Below, in pieces: positions 17,063 to 25,409 of a DNA stretch of 31,228 nt. A program made the translations under genes and the position numbers. This DNA is from a virus. The notes under the pieces were generated by a model that saw only the letters and a program-made list of their open reading frames with translations, was not told where the DNA came from and searched no databases. The stretch's first letter is position 1; each line of letters starts with the position of its first letter. The stretch spans positions 1 to 31,228 of the IMG/VR virus record IMGVR_UViG_3300035034_000256; one strand, written 5' to 3'.

Positions 17063-17794
17063 TCACTCAGCTTCTGTTTTAGAAGCAGCTTTTGCAGCTT
17101 TTGCAGCTCCATCATAGTCAGAAGCTACCAGTTCACGGCGAGTAAGCATAGTTTTTACACCACGAGTACTTTTACCAAGTGCCTCAGCAATAGCTTCAAC
17201 AGTCATAACAGAGATATCACCCAGCTCTTCAAAAGGATCAACTTTTGCTTTTGCTGTTGATACAGACTGCTTAGGGATAGAGGCAATGTCGCCACTGCGA
17301 AGCAAGCTAAGAGCCTTACCACGTACAGAAGGAAGCTCACGTCCTAGTGCAGCAGCGATATCTTCGATGCTGGCATTATCATTAGCCATTTTAACGAATT
17401 TAACTTCGTCAGCATCAGTGAAAGAACGCACTACTTCTGCTTTAGGAGTAGGCTTGACGTGGGCAGTAAGTTCCATAGAAAGAATCTTACCTTGAATAGA
17501 TTTTGCACTTACTCCGAAGGCTTCTCCGATCTGAGCGTAAGTGTAGTCTCCACTAGCATCAGTTACAAAAGTACGGATAGCTTCTTCTTGCTCAGGGGTA
17601 TACTTAGAAGAATGAGCTTGAGCAGCAGATTGTACTTCAAAACCCATTTTTCGCAGCTTGGAAGCTACTGAACGAGTTGATGTTTCTAGGTCTACGGCGG
17701 CTGTCTCAACTGTTTCAGTTGTAACGGGGGATACTGATCCTGCTAGTGAAACCAACAGGTTAGTACGTTCTTCAGTCCATTTAGGTGTTGCCAT
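17063..17794 (-). CDS. multi-HTH DNA-binding protein (T5 D5-like)
   Basis: The 243-residue product is built of about four similar HTH/Myb-like segments. They begin near KWTEERTNLL, KYTPEQEEAI, SFTDADEVKF and MTVEAIAEAL, and each ends in a recognition-helix-like TRSVASKL, AKSIQGKI, PSVRGKAL or TRGVKTML. The C-terminus is Ala/Lys rich. This resembles the abundant T5 D5 protein, a DNA-binding transcription and replication factor. It has its own strong terminator, consistent with high expression. The ATG overlaps the preceding ligase-subunit stop by one base (TAATG). Confidence 0.8.
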   Translation of the reverse strand: MATPKWTEERTNLLVSLAGSVSPVTTETVETAAVDLETSTRSVASKLRKMGFEVQSAAQAHSSKYTPEQEEAIRTFVTDASGDYTYAQIGEAFGVSAKSIQGKILSMELTAHVKPTPKAEVVRSFTDADEVKFVKMANDNASIEDIAAALGRELPSVRGKALSLLRSGDIASIPKQSVSTAKAKVDPFEELGDISVMTVEAIAEALGKSTRGVKTMLTRRELVASDYDGAAKAAKAASKTEAE

Positions 17795-18534
17795 TATAAA
17801 ATTTCTCCAATATTATTAACGATTGTTATGCCAAGTTGTTTGGCTTTTTCGGTCTTTGAGGACTCTAGTCCTCCTTCATTTACTAGAATAGTAACCTCTT
17901 TGGTCACTGAATCCTTTATCTTGTAACCAGCAGCAACTAAGACTTTAGTTGCTTCGGCTTTTGTTTTATAGCTTTTCAGTTTTCCAGTAATACAAACTAC
18001 ACCTTTATCCTGCTTTGAAAGACTTTTGTCAAACTCGAAGTTAAAAGGTAAGCTCTTGTACTTAGGAAACTCTAATTCAATCCAGCTAATCAAGTTATCA
18101 GAAGCCTTTTGCCCTAGTCCTGCTTTTTTACAGTTATCTATACTTATATCCTCTATGGAGGAACATACCTGTGCTAGCTTAGAAGCTGCTGTGGTACCGA
18201 TCAGTGGTATAGAAAATCCTGCTAGAAGCAAGTTTAAAGCGGAATGCTTACTGTACTCAATTTCTTCATGAAGTTTTTCAGCTATTTTACTAGAGCCTAC
18301 AGAATCCGTTAACTGTTCACTTGAGAAACTATATATATCATTGATAGATGTTAGTTCTAGTTTACTAATAGTCGACGGGCCCAGCCCTTTGATCTTGAGA
18401 GTCTTAGCAAAATGTTGAATCTTTTTATCCATTACGGAGGAGCATTCGTCATTTTGACAGTAGAGAGTGTCATTTATCCATACTAATTTTACGCCGCACG
18501 AGGGGCAATTTACAGGTGGCTTAATGCTTTTCAT
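17794..18534 (-). CDS. ligB: NAD-dependent DNA ligase, C-terminal subunit (zinc finger, HhH, BRCT)
   Basis: The 246-residue product holds a four-cysteine zinc finger (CPSC ... CQNDEC, residues 14-35). Helix-hairpin-helix segments follow (KIKGLGPSTISKLEL, then GLGQKASDNL), with a C-terminal BRCT domain (GVVCITGKLKSYKTKAEATK). These are the C-terminal domains of bacterial LigA, and the N-terminal half is encoded just upstream as a separate protein, as in T5. It must pair with that half to ligate nicks. It has its own promoter at 18560-18588. Confidence 0.92.
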   Translation of the reverse strand: MKSIKPPVNCPSCGVKLVWINDTLYCQNDECSSVMDKKIQHFAKTLKIKGLGPSTISKLELTSINDIYSFSSEQLTDSVGSSKIAEKLHEEIEYSKHSALNLLLAGFSIPLIGTTAASKLAQVCSSIEDISIDNCKKAGLGQKASDNLISWIELEFPKYKSLPFNFEFDKSLSKQDKGVVCITGKLKSYKTKAEATKVLVAAGYKIKDSVTKEVTILVNEGGLESSKTEKAKQLGITIVNNIGEIL

Positions 18535-18559
18535 CTACTTTTCCCAAATCAATAACTAT

Positions 18560-19799
<1,240 letters not shown>

Positions 19800-19807
<8 letters not shown>

Positions 19808-20072
19808 TCCTATTGTTCCTGAGCATAGAGCTTAGAGGTAGGACGCTGGTAACATTAGAATACTTTACCATCTTAAACGAGTCTGAGTCCCAACAAAATA
19901 CTAGCAGAGTTCCGATAGCCTCTCTAGACTTATTTTTCTTATCTTGAATATAAGGAGTAGAAAAATCTAAGGTACAAATGTTATACTTAAGCTTCCTAGA
20001 GTTTTCACTACGATAATTGACTATCGCGTCCCCATACTCTGTTATCAGTTTGACTAACTCTTGCTTTATCAT
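19800..20072 (-). CDS. small conserved phage protein, SH3/WYL-like fold likely
   Basis: The 90-residue product has the pattern KYNICTLDFSTPYI ... GTLLVFCWDSDSFKMVKYSNVTSVLPLSSMLRN. I know this from small phage proteins with a beta-barrel (SH3/WYL-like) fold and unknown role. Its stop overlaps the PC4-like start by 8 bp. The start is preceded by AGGAG. No catalytic residues are evident. Confidence 0.6.
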
Positions 20073-20131
20073 TTCTTACTCCTGTAGCAGTTTAGCAAAG
20101 AATCCTTTACGTAGCTAGCTTTTAGGAGACG

Positions 20132-20161
20132 AAAAAAGGCACTGCAATAAATTACAGTGCC
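20132..20161 (-). terminator. rho-independent terminator after the 119-residue HTH gene
   Basis: In the minus-strand sense GGCACTG pairs with CAGTGCC across a 10-nt interior and is followed by TTTTTT. It lies 12 bp past the stop codon. Confidence 0.9.
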
Positions 20162-20173
20162 TCGCTTAATCAA

Positions 20174-20533
20174 TCAGTTACCAGTGCTGGAGACAATAGC
20201 AGCAAAGTAAACAGCAGCTTTAGCTGTTAGTTTATCAATGATTTCGTCGTCAACTGGTTGGCCAGCAGCCTTCAAAGCTGCTTTAAGTTCTGCTAAAGAG
20301 TCAGCTTTACTGACACGCTTAGGCTTTTCTGAGGTGTCGCCAGAATCTTTACTAGCAGCAGCTTCTTTCTTAACATATACTTGTGCTTTGCTAAGAATCA
20401 ATCTCAGGCCGTTTGGAGATTCACCAAACTTCTCTGCAATTTCTTTAACAATTTCCATTGAATTAGCTGGAGTAGGTTCACTCTCAACGTAAGCATCAAT
20501 AGCGTCTTGCTTAGTTGCGTCTGTCCATGCCAT
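20174..20533 (-). CDS. small HTH-type DNA-binding protein
   Basis: The 119-residue product has an N-terminal helical domain (IVKEIAEKFGESPNGLRLILSKAQ) that reads as a helix-turn-helix like one repeat of the D5-like protein. A polar Lys/Ser linker (residues 57-80) and a C-terminal helical domain follow. It has its own consensus promoter and terminator, so it is a monocistronic, probably abundant protein. A structural or regulatory DNA-binding role is inferred. The AAAGG ribosome site supports the start. Confidence 0.7.
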   Translation of the reverse strand: MAWTDATKQDAIDAYVESEPTPANSMEIVKEIAEKFGESPNGLRLILSKAQVYVKKEAAASKDSGDTSEKPKRVSKADSLAELKAALKAAGQPVDDEIIDKLTAKAAVYFAAIVSSTGN

Positions 20534-20566
20534 AAAACATTTACCTTTAAATTAAATTGAACAATT

Positions 20567-20596
20567 ATTATAAGACATTTTCAACGTCCTTGTCAA
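20567..20596 (-). promoter_or_regulatory. consensus sigma70 promoter
   Basis: TTGACA (20591-20596) and TATAAT (20567-20572) are 18 bp apart on the minus strand, giving a leader of about 27 nt before the 119-residue HTH gene. Confidence 0.9.
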
Positions 20597-20613
20597 GATA
20601 TATTTTTTCATTC

Positions 20614-21312
20614 TTATACCTTTGTTAAGTCTATTCCATACTCCTTTAGGTGCTCTAGACTGCCTAGTTCACTTGCTAGAGAATAAGCAGAGAAGCCTCC
20701 CTGAGTAACATTAGGAAATAATGACCCTTCCACTTCGGTTACTGGCTCACTAACATAAACCTTATATGCCCTGCACCCGTACTTCTCTTCGTAGTCTACT
20801 TGGGCTACGCCCTTCCTAGACTTCTGAAACTCCAGTGACATTTCATGTACAACAGTAACTAGAGTGTGGTAGGTAGCAGACCAGGCTAGTTGCCCCTCAC
20901 TAAAAACTTCACTTACGCACTCATCCGGTAATACATCAATGCCATTTATCTCCTCTTGGTCTCGTTTTGGTACTCCAACCTTGTCTACAATACCTTTCAC
21001 GAAGCCAGAGCTTCTAAATAGCTGGTTAGCGATATGGGATATGCTAGAACCTTGTAGATATTCCATTACTACAAGCTGTATCTCTTCCTTACTAGCAGGC
21101 TTGCCCTTGTTCCGCGCTCTTCGAGCCTGAGCGTACTGCTCTACCTCGTCGAACTCAGCGATGATGTTTTGAAGCCGGGTAGTGTTGTAAGAAATGTTCA
21201 ATATACCACATGCTTCTTTCTTGCTGATAGGTTTCTCAGCCTCTAGAAGACCCTTTACTTTGAGTATATTCTCTCTTGATAAGTTCTCATAACTTTTCTT
21301 CTTCGTAGCCAT
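20614..21312 (-). CDS. HTH-containing phage protein, probable transcription regulator
   Basis: The 232-residue product begins with two HTH-like segments (SKKEACGILNISYNTTRLQNI, then QGSSISHIANQLFRSSGFVKGIV). A C-terminal domain follows, with a YEEKYGCRAYKVYV strand. Two HTHs on an N-terminal basic region suggest DNA binding. I know of similar unnamed proteins in T5-like and other large phages but no function. The start overlaps the thyX stop by 26 bp and has GGAG upstream. Confidence 0.6.
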   Translation of the reverse strand: MATKKKSYENLSRENILKVKGLLEAEKPISKKEACGILNISYNTTRLQNIIAEFDEVEQYAQARRARNKGKPASKEEIQLVVMEYLQGSSISHIANQLFRSSGFVKGIVDKVGVPKRDQEEINGIDVLPDECVSEVFSEGQLAWSATYHTLVTVVHEMSLEFQKSRKGVAQVDYEEKYGCRAYKVYVSEPVTEVEGSLFPNVTQGGFSAYSLASELGSLEHLKEYGIDLTKV

Positions 21313-21955
21313 CTACAAACTCCATAATCATAGGAAAGTGTTGCTTAATTGCTTCAGCGCACATTAGAGCTATTTCTTTATGCTCTTTCTGCGTACCGTT
21401 ACCTGTTCTAAGTTGAATATAGTGAATCCAGCTTCTAAGAGTCCCATTCATATACATAGTGCTCTTAGTCATACCTTCTGGAAGTACTGCCCTAGCTTGT
21501 TCTTTGGCTATCCCCAGCGTCAGTGCTGTGGAGTATGCTTCCTCTGCAATTTGCTGCACTAGATGTTGCATGTCTTCCCACTCGCTAACTACAGAATCAT
21601 TGGTAGTTTCTGTACTATTCTGGCGGTTTTTAGTATCTTGCATCCTGGCCTCCCTTAACTGGAAGTCCCCTAGAACAGAAGCGTCTGCATACCTTTGGGA
21701 GAACTCTTGAAAACTGAAGCTACGGTGACGCAGGATCTGTCTACCGATATCTCTAGTAGTCTTGATCTCTAGGCATATAGATACCATTTCAAAAGGCGAC
21801 CAATGGTTATTTTTAATTAAGTAACCTACTAGACGCTGGTTGGTTTCCACGTTGAGCTGGTTGGCCGGGTTGCTCACTCTGGCCGCGAATGCGACCTCGT
21901 CGAGCAAGTTGGCCGAATTGCCAACTGACTTGCTCACTAATCTTACACTTTGCAT
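21287..21955 (-). CDS. thyX: flavin-dependent thymidylate synthase
   Basis: The 222-residue product has the ThyX motif RHRSFSFQEFSQRY (76-89), the upstream HWSPFE (51-56) and the C-terminal RTGNGTQKEH ... AEAIKQHFP. It makes dTMP from dUMP using FAD and methylene-tetrahydrofolate. It complements the ribonucleotide reductase in supplying thymidine nucleotides. As I recall, T5 uses the unrelated ThyA type. No dihydrofolate reductase gene is visible here, as expected since ThyX leaves tetrahydrofolate. Confidence 0.96.
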   Translation of the reverse strand: MQSVRLVSKSVGNSANLLDEVAFAARVSNPANQLNVETNQRLVGYLIKNNHWSPFEMVSICLEIKTTRDIGRQILRHRSFSFQEFSQRYADASVLGDFQLREARMQDTKNRQNSTETTNDSVVSEWEDMQHLVQQIAEEAYSTALTLGIAKEQARAVLPEGMTKSTMYMNGTLRSWIHYIQLRTGNGTQKEHKEIALMCAEAIKQHFPMIMEFVDGYEEEKL

Positions 21956-21956
21956 A

Positions 21957-22511
21957 TTATAACTCTTTAAGTTGTTGAAAGAACCATTTTGGTACTTCTC
22001 GGGTCTTCCAAGAAGCTATATGAGATTTATCTCCTACGTAGTAATCACGGTAGGCTTGTACAGGATCGTCGTTTTTATACTTGTCTGGCATAGCTAGGGC
22101 GAAAGGACTAAGTTCTTCTGCGGGTGGTATTTTCGAAGGGAATCCTAGTAAGGATACTTGCTCCACTGACTTATGGTACTTACCGTACCTATGCGTGTAC
22201 TCGTCCCCTAAAGCGAATAAGTAACCTAAAACCCAATCAAAGTTTTTGATGTTTGTTCTAGTCCACACAACACAAGGGTGATTAGGATGTGTGGGCTTAT
22301 ATGGTATGCCAGTTGTATTTACACGCGAGGCTGCACGTAACTCTTTCAATTCATTTGAATTTAGGGGTCTCGGCGCAGAGCCGATAATCTCAGAAATCCA
22401 ATGAGTAGTACAAAGTACTTGTGCGGCTTCTAAAGGCATTTTTACCACATGCTTGTCTACATGATACTCAGCATTTTTCTGGTGGTCGTGGTCTAGTACG
22501 AACAGGTTCAT
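21957..22511 (-). CDS. conserved phage protein of the MNxFVLD...DKHVVKM family, function unknown
   Basis: The 184-residue product from the ATG at 22509-22511 begins MNLFVLDHDHQKNAEYHVDK and has HVVKMPLEAAQVL, YKPTHPNHPCVVW, YTHRYGK and PFALAMPD. I recognise it as a family widespread in phages and marine viruses, without a firmly known activity. The conserved His, Asp and Cys residues suggest an enzyme. A TTG four codons upstream is possible but gives a non-family N-terminus. It is transcribed from the promoter embedded in the terminator just upstream. Confidence 0.75.
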   Translation of the reverse strand: MNLFVLDHDHQKNAEYHVDKHVVKMPLEAAQVLCTTHWISEIIGSAPRPLNSNELKELRAASRVNTTGIPYKPTHPNHPCVVWTRTNIKNFDWVLGYLFALGDEYTHRYGKYHKSVEQVSLLGFPSKIPPAEELSPFALAMPDKYKNDDPVQAYRDYYVGDKSHIASWKTREVPKWFFQQLKEL

Positions 22512-22525
22512 TTCTTTATCCAAAT

Positions 22526-22564
22526 AAAAAACTCCATATAATTATAACATTATATGGAGTTTTT
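22526..22564. terminator. bidirectional terminator containing a promoter -10
   Basis: AAAAACTCCATATAAT pairs perfectly with ATTATATGGAGTTTTT (16 bp, 6-nt loop) and has A/T runs on both sides. It should end transcripts arriving from the gene at 22566. The minus-strand promoter at 22541-22569 lies across the same bases. Confidence 0.85.
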
Positions 22565-22569
22565 GTCAA
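22541..22569 (-). promoter_or_regulatory. consensus sigma70 promoter inside a terminator hairpin
   Basis: TTGACA (22564-22569) and TATAAT (22541-22546) are 17 bp apart on the minus strand. The TGA in the -35 box is the stop codon of the DUF2693-like gene. A transcript begun near 22534 lacks one arm of the hairpin, so it escapes the terminator that stops read-through. Confidence 0.88.
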
Positions 22570-22814
22570 GAGTTTTTTGCCTCAAAATCAATAATAGACT
22601 CAATCTTAAACTGCCTCCAGGCAGACTTCTCTAAGTCCCATACCGTAATGCGCTCTTCGCTAGGTTGCGGGTTAGAAGAGAAAGTTTCCGGCACACCTTG
22701 TACATTATCCAGGTCTAGAGTGCACAGCATTTCTCTAATAGAATTATCGGCTTTAACAAAGGTAACTTTACAAGTGTTGTGGTGAAGCGCCTGTAGCATT
22801 TCTTCTCTGGTCAT
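22566..22814 (-). CDS. DUF2693-like small protein (SH3-type fold)
   Basis: The 82-residue product has CKVTFVKADNSIREMLCTLD and ITVWDLEKSAWRQFKIESII, the pattern of small phage proteins assigned to DUF2693 with an SH3-like barrel and no known activity. The preferred ATG (22812-22814) overlaps the kinase stop (ATGA) and has GGGAG 9 nt upstream. An ATG five codons earlier lacks a ribosome site. Confidence 0.7.
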   Translation of the reverse strand: MTREEMLQALHHNTCKVTFVKADNSIREMLCTLDLDNVQGVPETFSSNPQPSEERITVWDLEKSAWRQFKIESIIDFEAKNS

Positions 22815-23305
22815 AGCTCGTGCTCCCATAGTGTTGCTAGTCGTACAGCTTTCTGTTTTAGTGCTTTAGAACAACCGTTATTATCTATAAAAATCATTTG
22901 GTGTGGGTTATACTCAATTGACATTGAGGGATCGTTCTTCTTTACTCTGTCACTAGCGTCAACCCAAACAACCTTATCAAATAAACTCCTGGACGCTTCA
23001 TACTCTAAGTGACAACGCATTCCTACATAAAAGTCATGTTCTTCTAGCATTTCTTTAGCTAGCCTGGCCTTGTCAGGGGAGTTATACGCACTAATTAGTG
23101 CTTTCCATTCTTCTCGGTGGTTTACCCTATCCACAAAACACTCATCAGGGCCGGAGTATCCATATCTCTCTTTGAGAGCAGGATAAACGGCCCGAGCGTT
23201 GCAGAATTCGGAGCTAGAGATAAAACTGAGGCCGGTAAGTTCCGCTAGTAATAGTGCAAAGGTATCTTTACCGTGCCTAGCTTTGCCAATAATCAGTGCT
23301 GTCAT
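22811..23305 (-). CDS. P-loop deoxynucleoside monophosphate kinase-like protein
   Basis: The 164-residue product starts with a P-loop GKARHGKDT (7-15), followed by a layout common to phage dNMP kinases. That includes a helix after the loop, FVDRVNHREEW with acidic and basic residues for the nucleotide, and KVVWVDASDR. It would phosphorylate dNMPs or a related small substrate, fitting the nucleotide-metabolism genes in the window. The P-loop is of the GxxxxGKD type seen in dNMP and adenylate kinase-like proteins. It starts 14 bp after the tRNA-Val gene. Confidence 0.65.
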   Translation of the reverse strand: MTALIIGKARHGKDTFALLLAELTGLSFISSSEFCNARAVYPALKERYGYSGPDECFVDRVNHREEWKALISAYNSPDKARLAKEMLEEHDFYVGMRCHLEYEASRSLFDKVVWVDASDRVKKNDPSMSIEYNPHQMIFIDNNGCSKALKQKAVRLATLWEHEL

Positions 23306-23318
23306 AACTGCCCATGTT

Positions 23319-23395
23319 TGGTACTCGAAAAAGGATTTGAACCTTTCGTCTGTAGTGTGTAAAACTACCGCTTTACCCTAGTAAGCTATTCGAGT
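23319..23395 (-). tRNA. tRNA-Val (anticodon UAC)
   Basis: The acceptor arms are ACTCGAA/TTCGAGT, discriminator A, with CCA encoded. The anticodon loop TTTACAC is on a GTAGT/ACTAC stem, and the T-arm is AAAGG-TTCAAAT-CCTTT. It is the last tRNA of its unit before the kinase gene. Confidence 0.95.
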
Positions 23396-23402
23396 GTTAA
23401 TT

Positions 23403-23477
23403 TGGAACTGGGGACAGGACTCGAACCTGCATGGATCGGTGTTGCAAACCGCTACCTAACCTCTCAGTCACCCCAGC
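23403..23477 (-). tRNA. tRNA-Cys (anticodon GCA)
   Basis: The acceptor is GCTGGGG/CCCCAGT (G1-U72 wobble), U73 fits Cys identity, and CCA is encoded. The anticodon loop is TTGCAAC and the T-loop TTCGAGT. A sigma70 promoter lies 11 bp upstream. Confidence 0.93.
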
Positions 23478-23487
23478 GTTAATATAT

Positions 23488-23517
23488 ATTATACCGCATA
23501 GAGCGGGTTGAAGTCAA
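23488..23517 (-). promoter_or_regulatory. sigma70 promoter for the Cys-Val-kinase unit
   Basis: TTGACT (23512-23517) and TATAAT (23488-23493) are 18 bp apart on the minus strand, just upstream of tRNA-Cys. Confidence 0.88.
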
Positions 23518-23528
23518 GATGTTTTTAT

Positions 23529-23605
23529 TGGTACTCCGACTAGGATTCGAACCTAGACTATACCCCCTTCGTAGGGAGGTTGACTGTCCAGTTGCCGACC
23601 GGAGT
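23529..23605 (-). tRNA. tRNA-Arg (anticodon ACG)
   Basis: The acceptor is ACTCCGG/TCGGAGT, discriminator A, with CCA encoded. The anticodon loop CTACGAA is on a CCTCC/GGGGG stem. A34 would need deamination to inosine by the host enzyme TadA to read all CGN codons except CGG. Confidence 0.93.
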
Positions 23606-23743
23606 GTTAAAAGGTTGAACTTGAACTACACTGGCCCTAGCCAGCGGAAGTAACTCTCAATTCTTCATCTCCAGGGTTTCAGCCCCAGTGTTCTTCTTAC
23701 CTGCAACAGTAGAGAGTTTGTTCCAGCGGTTGCACGCTGTTTT
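23606..23743 (-). ncRNA. structured inter-tRNA spacer, possible small RNA
   Basis: These 138 nt hold no convincing ORF. In the minus sense AACTCTC pairs with GAGAGTT about 60 nt further on, enclosing GGGGCTGAAACCCT, and a CTGGC-TAGG-GCCAG hairpin follows. CCGCTGG occurs twice. It could be a small structured RNA or processed spacer. Strand and ends are inferred from the neighbouring tRNAs. Confidence 0.3.
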
Positions 23744-23819
23744 TGGAGCCGGAAACAGGGATCGAACCTGCTATCTTCTCATTACAAGTGAGTTGCATAA
23801 CCAATTATGCTTTTCCGGC
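23744..23819 (-). tRNA. tRNA-Thr (anticodon UGU)
   Basis: The acceptor is GCCGGAA/TTCCGGC, discriminator T, with CCA encoded. The D-stem is GCAT/ATGC, the anticodon loop CTTGTAA and the T-arm GCAGG-TTCGATC-CCTGT. It lies 1 bp downstream of the Ntn-hydrolase stop codon. Confidence 0.93.
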
Positions 23820-23820
23820 G

Positions 23821-24357
23821 TTAAACTTTTACTATATTTATATGCCCACCGCACCCTGCGGAGAACTTAATAGCTGCTTTGATTGCTTTCTTTACTACTT
23901 TCTTGGGTGTGCTGTCTGGGTTAGAATACAGGTAGCCTAGGGAATAGGAGAAACCGCACCCTACAGCATCGTATCCATTCCTGCTCTCCCCAACTTGAAA
24001 ATCAGAGTCGATGTTGAATAAGCGTCCATCAATACCTACTAGAAAGTTGCCTCCTGTTTCCTCGCCTCCATTAGTGTATAGTACCCCATGTTTCTCCATA
24101 ATCTTACGCCACATAGGTACTAAGCGTTTAACGATGTAGGCGGGCAGATCATTTGTACGGTCGGTATGTACGATCTTTTTAGAGTGGTAACGCAAAATTT
24201 GTCCCATTCTGTATGATGAAGTAAATCCATACGCAATACTATGAGCCACAAATACCTTCTCGTCCAGCCGGACTACTGAGTCGTATCCTGCTGAACCCTG
24301 GGAGTCTCCTCCTAGATACACGTTGCCTTCATGTTTGTACCCAACTATGATAGTCAT
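23821..24357 (-). CDS. Ntn-hydrolase resembling a proteasome beta / HslV subunit
   Basis: The 178-residue product starts MTIIVGYKHEGNVYLGGDS. If Met1 is removed, the N-terminal Thr, Asp17 (GGDS) and Lys33 (LDEKVF) fall at the numbering of the proteasome beta-subunit catalytic residues T1, D17 and K33. A late GYDAVGCGFSYSLGYLYS segment fits the S129-G region of that fold. It would be a self-compartmentalising threonine protease or a related amidohydrolase. No cognate ATPase is in the window. It lies among tRNA genes and has GGGAG before its ATG. Confidence 0.75.
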   Translation of the reverse strand: MTIIVGYKHEGNVYLGGDSQGSAGYDSVVRLDEKVFVAHSIAYGFTSSYRMGQILRYHSKKIVHTDRTNDLPAYIVKRLVPMWRKIMEKHGVLYTNGGEETGGNFLVGIDGRLFNIDSDFQVGESRNGYDAVGCGFSYSLGYLYSNPDSTPKKVVKKAIKAAIKFSAGCGGHINIVKV

Positions 24358-24403
24358 GGTTGCTCCCTTATTATTAAATTAGGTTACGCCCTTTTACAGG
24401 AAT

Positions 24404-24422
24404 GAGTACCTTTGTGGTACTC
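24404..24422. other. perfect 7-bp hairpin upstream of the Ntn-hydrolase gene
   Basis: GAGTACC and GGTACTC are separated by TTTGT in the leader between the tRNA at 24464 and the Ntn-hydrolase start. There is no T-run, so it is more likely an RNA processing signal or stability hairpin than a terminator. Confidence 0.5.
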
Positions 24423-24463
24423 TGTAAGGAGGACGATTTTATGCTTCCGGTTAGCACTTTGTT

Positions 24464-24540
24464 TGGTAGTCACAGCTGGATTTGAACCAGCGATCTTCTC
24501 CGTATGAAGGAGCTGCATTGAGCCTCTATGCTATATGACT
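24464..24540 (-). tRNA. tRNA with CAU anticodon (possibly Ile2, lysidine type)
   Basis: The acceptor is AGTCATA/TGTGACT, discriminator A, with CCA encoded. The anticodon loop TTCATAC is on GCTCC/GGAGA. The T-arm GCTGG-TTCAAAT-CCAGC and the preceding AAGATC resemble E. coli tRNA-Ile2 more than tRNA-Met, so C34 may be modified to lysidine. This is a tentative choice among the three CAU tRNAs. Confidence 0.85.
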
Positions 24541-24541
24541 T

Positions 24542-24617
24542 TGGTGCAGCGGGTGGGACTCGAACCCACATGATACGGCTTAGAAGGCCGTTGCCTGTCC
24601 AGTTAGACTACCGCTGC
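24542..24617 (-). tRNA. tRNA-Arg (anticodon UCU)
   Basis: The acceptor is GCAGCGG/CCGCTGC, discriminator A, with CCA encoded. The anticodon loop CTTCTAA is on ACGGC/GCCGT, and the T-arm is GTGGG-TTCGAGT-CCCAC. It reads AGA/AGG codons, which are common in AT-rich phages. Confidence 0.95.
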
Positions 24618-24643
24618 TTTACTTTGAAGACTATCTCTCTAAA

Positions 24644-24718
24644 TGGTGGGTCTAACTGGACTTGAACCAATAATCTACAAATTATGAGTTTGCTGCTTTG
24701 CCATTAAGCTATAGACCC
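24644..24718 (-). tRNA. tRNA with CAU anticodon (probably elongator Met)
   Basis: The acceptor is GGGTCTA/TAGACCC, discriminator A, with CCA encoded. The anticodon loop CTCATAA is on GCAAA/TTTGT, and the T-arm is ATTGG-TTCAAGT-CCAGT. The G1-C72 pair argues against an initiator. Confidence 0.9.
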
Positions 24719-24728
24719 TTAAGATTTA

Positions 24729-25394
24729 TCAAGCACGCGAATCAAGCTCTTTCACTACCTTTCGCTCTGCTTTGTACAGCTCGTCTAGCTGCTTGTCAAC
24801 ATAAGTTGAGTTAACATCTAGCTCTAGAAGAGTATTTACTTCTGCGCCGGTTCGCTTGATCAAAGACATCAGCTCTGTTGGTGTAGCAGTGAAAATGTTA
24901 GTGCCAAATACTAGAACTTGTTTTTCTATAACTTTACTCATGTTCGTTTCCTTATTAGTGTTTGTAAAATCTGTGTCATATTCACCTTCCCATTTAGCGA
25001 GTTTAGCGAGTTTAGCGAGTTTAACGCAGTCAGGGGGAAAGTAGGAGGAGTCCTCAGCAAGAGTTTTCTGTAGCGTCTCTAGAGCTCCTTCGGGGCTGGC
25101 CCCGTACTGTAGAAAGTTTAATAAAAGATTAGCTTTTTTAGAAGCTTTTCTGTGAACTTCTACCATATGCTCAGGTAGTTTACAATAGTTAGTAGTAACG
25201 GAAAGTGAGCCGTCAGATTTCACCAGAATGTAGTTATGAAACTGGTATAAAGAAGAAAAGCGTAAAGAACTTCCGTCTGTAAATACAACACTATCATGTG
25301 TCATAGAACGGATAATTTTCTCGTAGGAAGCAGTTACAATAAAGTCACCCTTCTCTACGGTGGTGGCACCACTCCCTTTTAATTTATGTGTCAT
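24729..25394 (-). CDS. hypothetical two-module protein with LAK repeats and an internal start
   Basis: The 221-residue product is not recognised. Residues 1-122 form one module. A KLAKLAKLAKW repeat (about 124-134) from a 9-bp tandem (forward TTTAGCGAG) and a polar linker follow. Residues 152-221 then form a separate helical module (VIEKQVLVFGTNIFTATPTE ... ERKVVKELDSRA). An in-frame ATG at 24939-24941 has AAGGA upstream, so a 70-residue protein may also be made alone. It could be a fusion of two once separate genes. It lies 10 bp upstream of a tRNA. Confidence 0.6.
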   Translation of the reverse strand: MTHKLKGSGATTVEKGDFIVTASYEKIIRSMTHDSVVFTDGSSLRFSSLYQFHNYILVKSDGSLSVTTNYCKLPEHMVEVHRKASKKANLLLNFLQYGASPEGALETLQKTLAEDSSYFPPDCVKLAKLAKLAKWEGEYDTDFTNTNKETNMSKVIEKQVLVFGTNIFTATPTELMSLIKRTGAEVNTLLELDVNSTYVDKQLDELYKAERKVVKELDSRA

Positions 25395-25409
25395 TTACTT
25401 CTCCACTAA

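Noticed and set aside
23688-23940. Plus-strand frames reading GIEPAIF and similar
   Set aside because: They are antisense translations of a tRNA T-arm, a common artefact.
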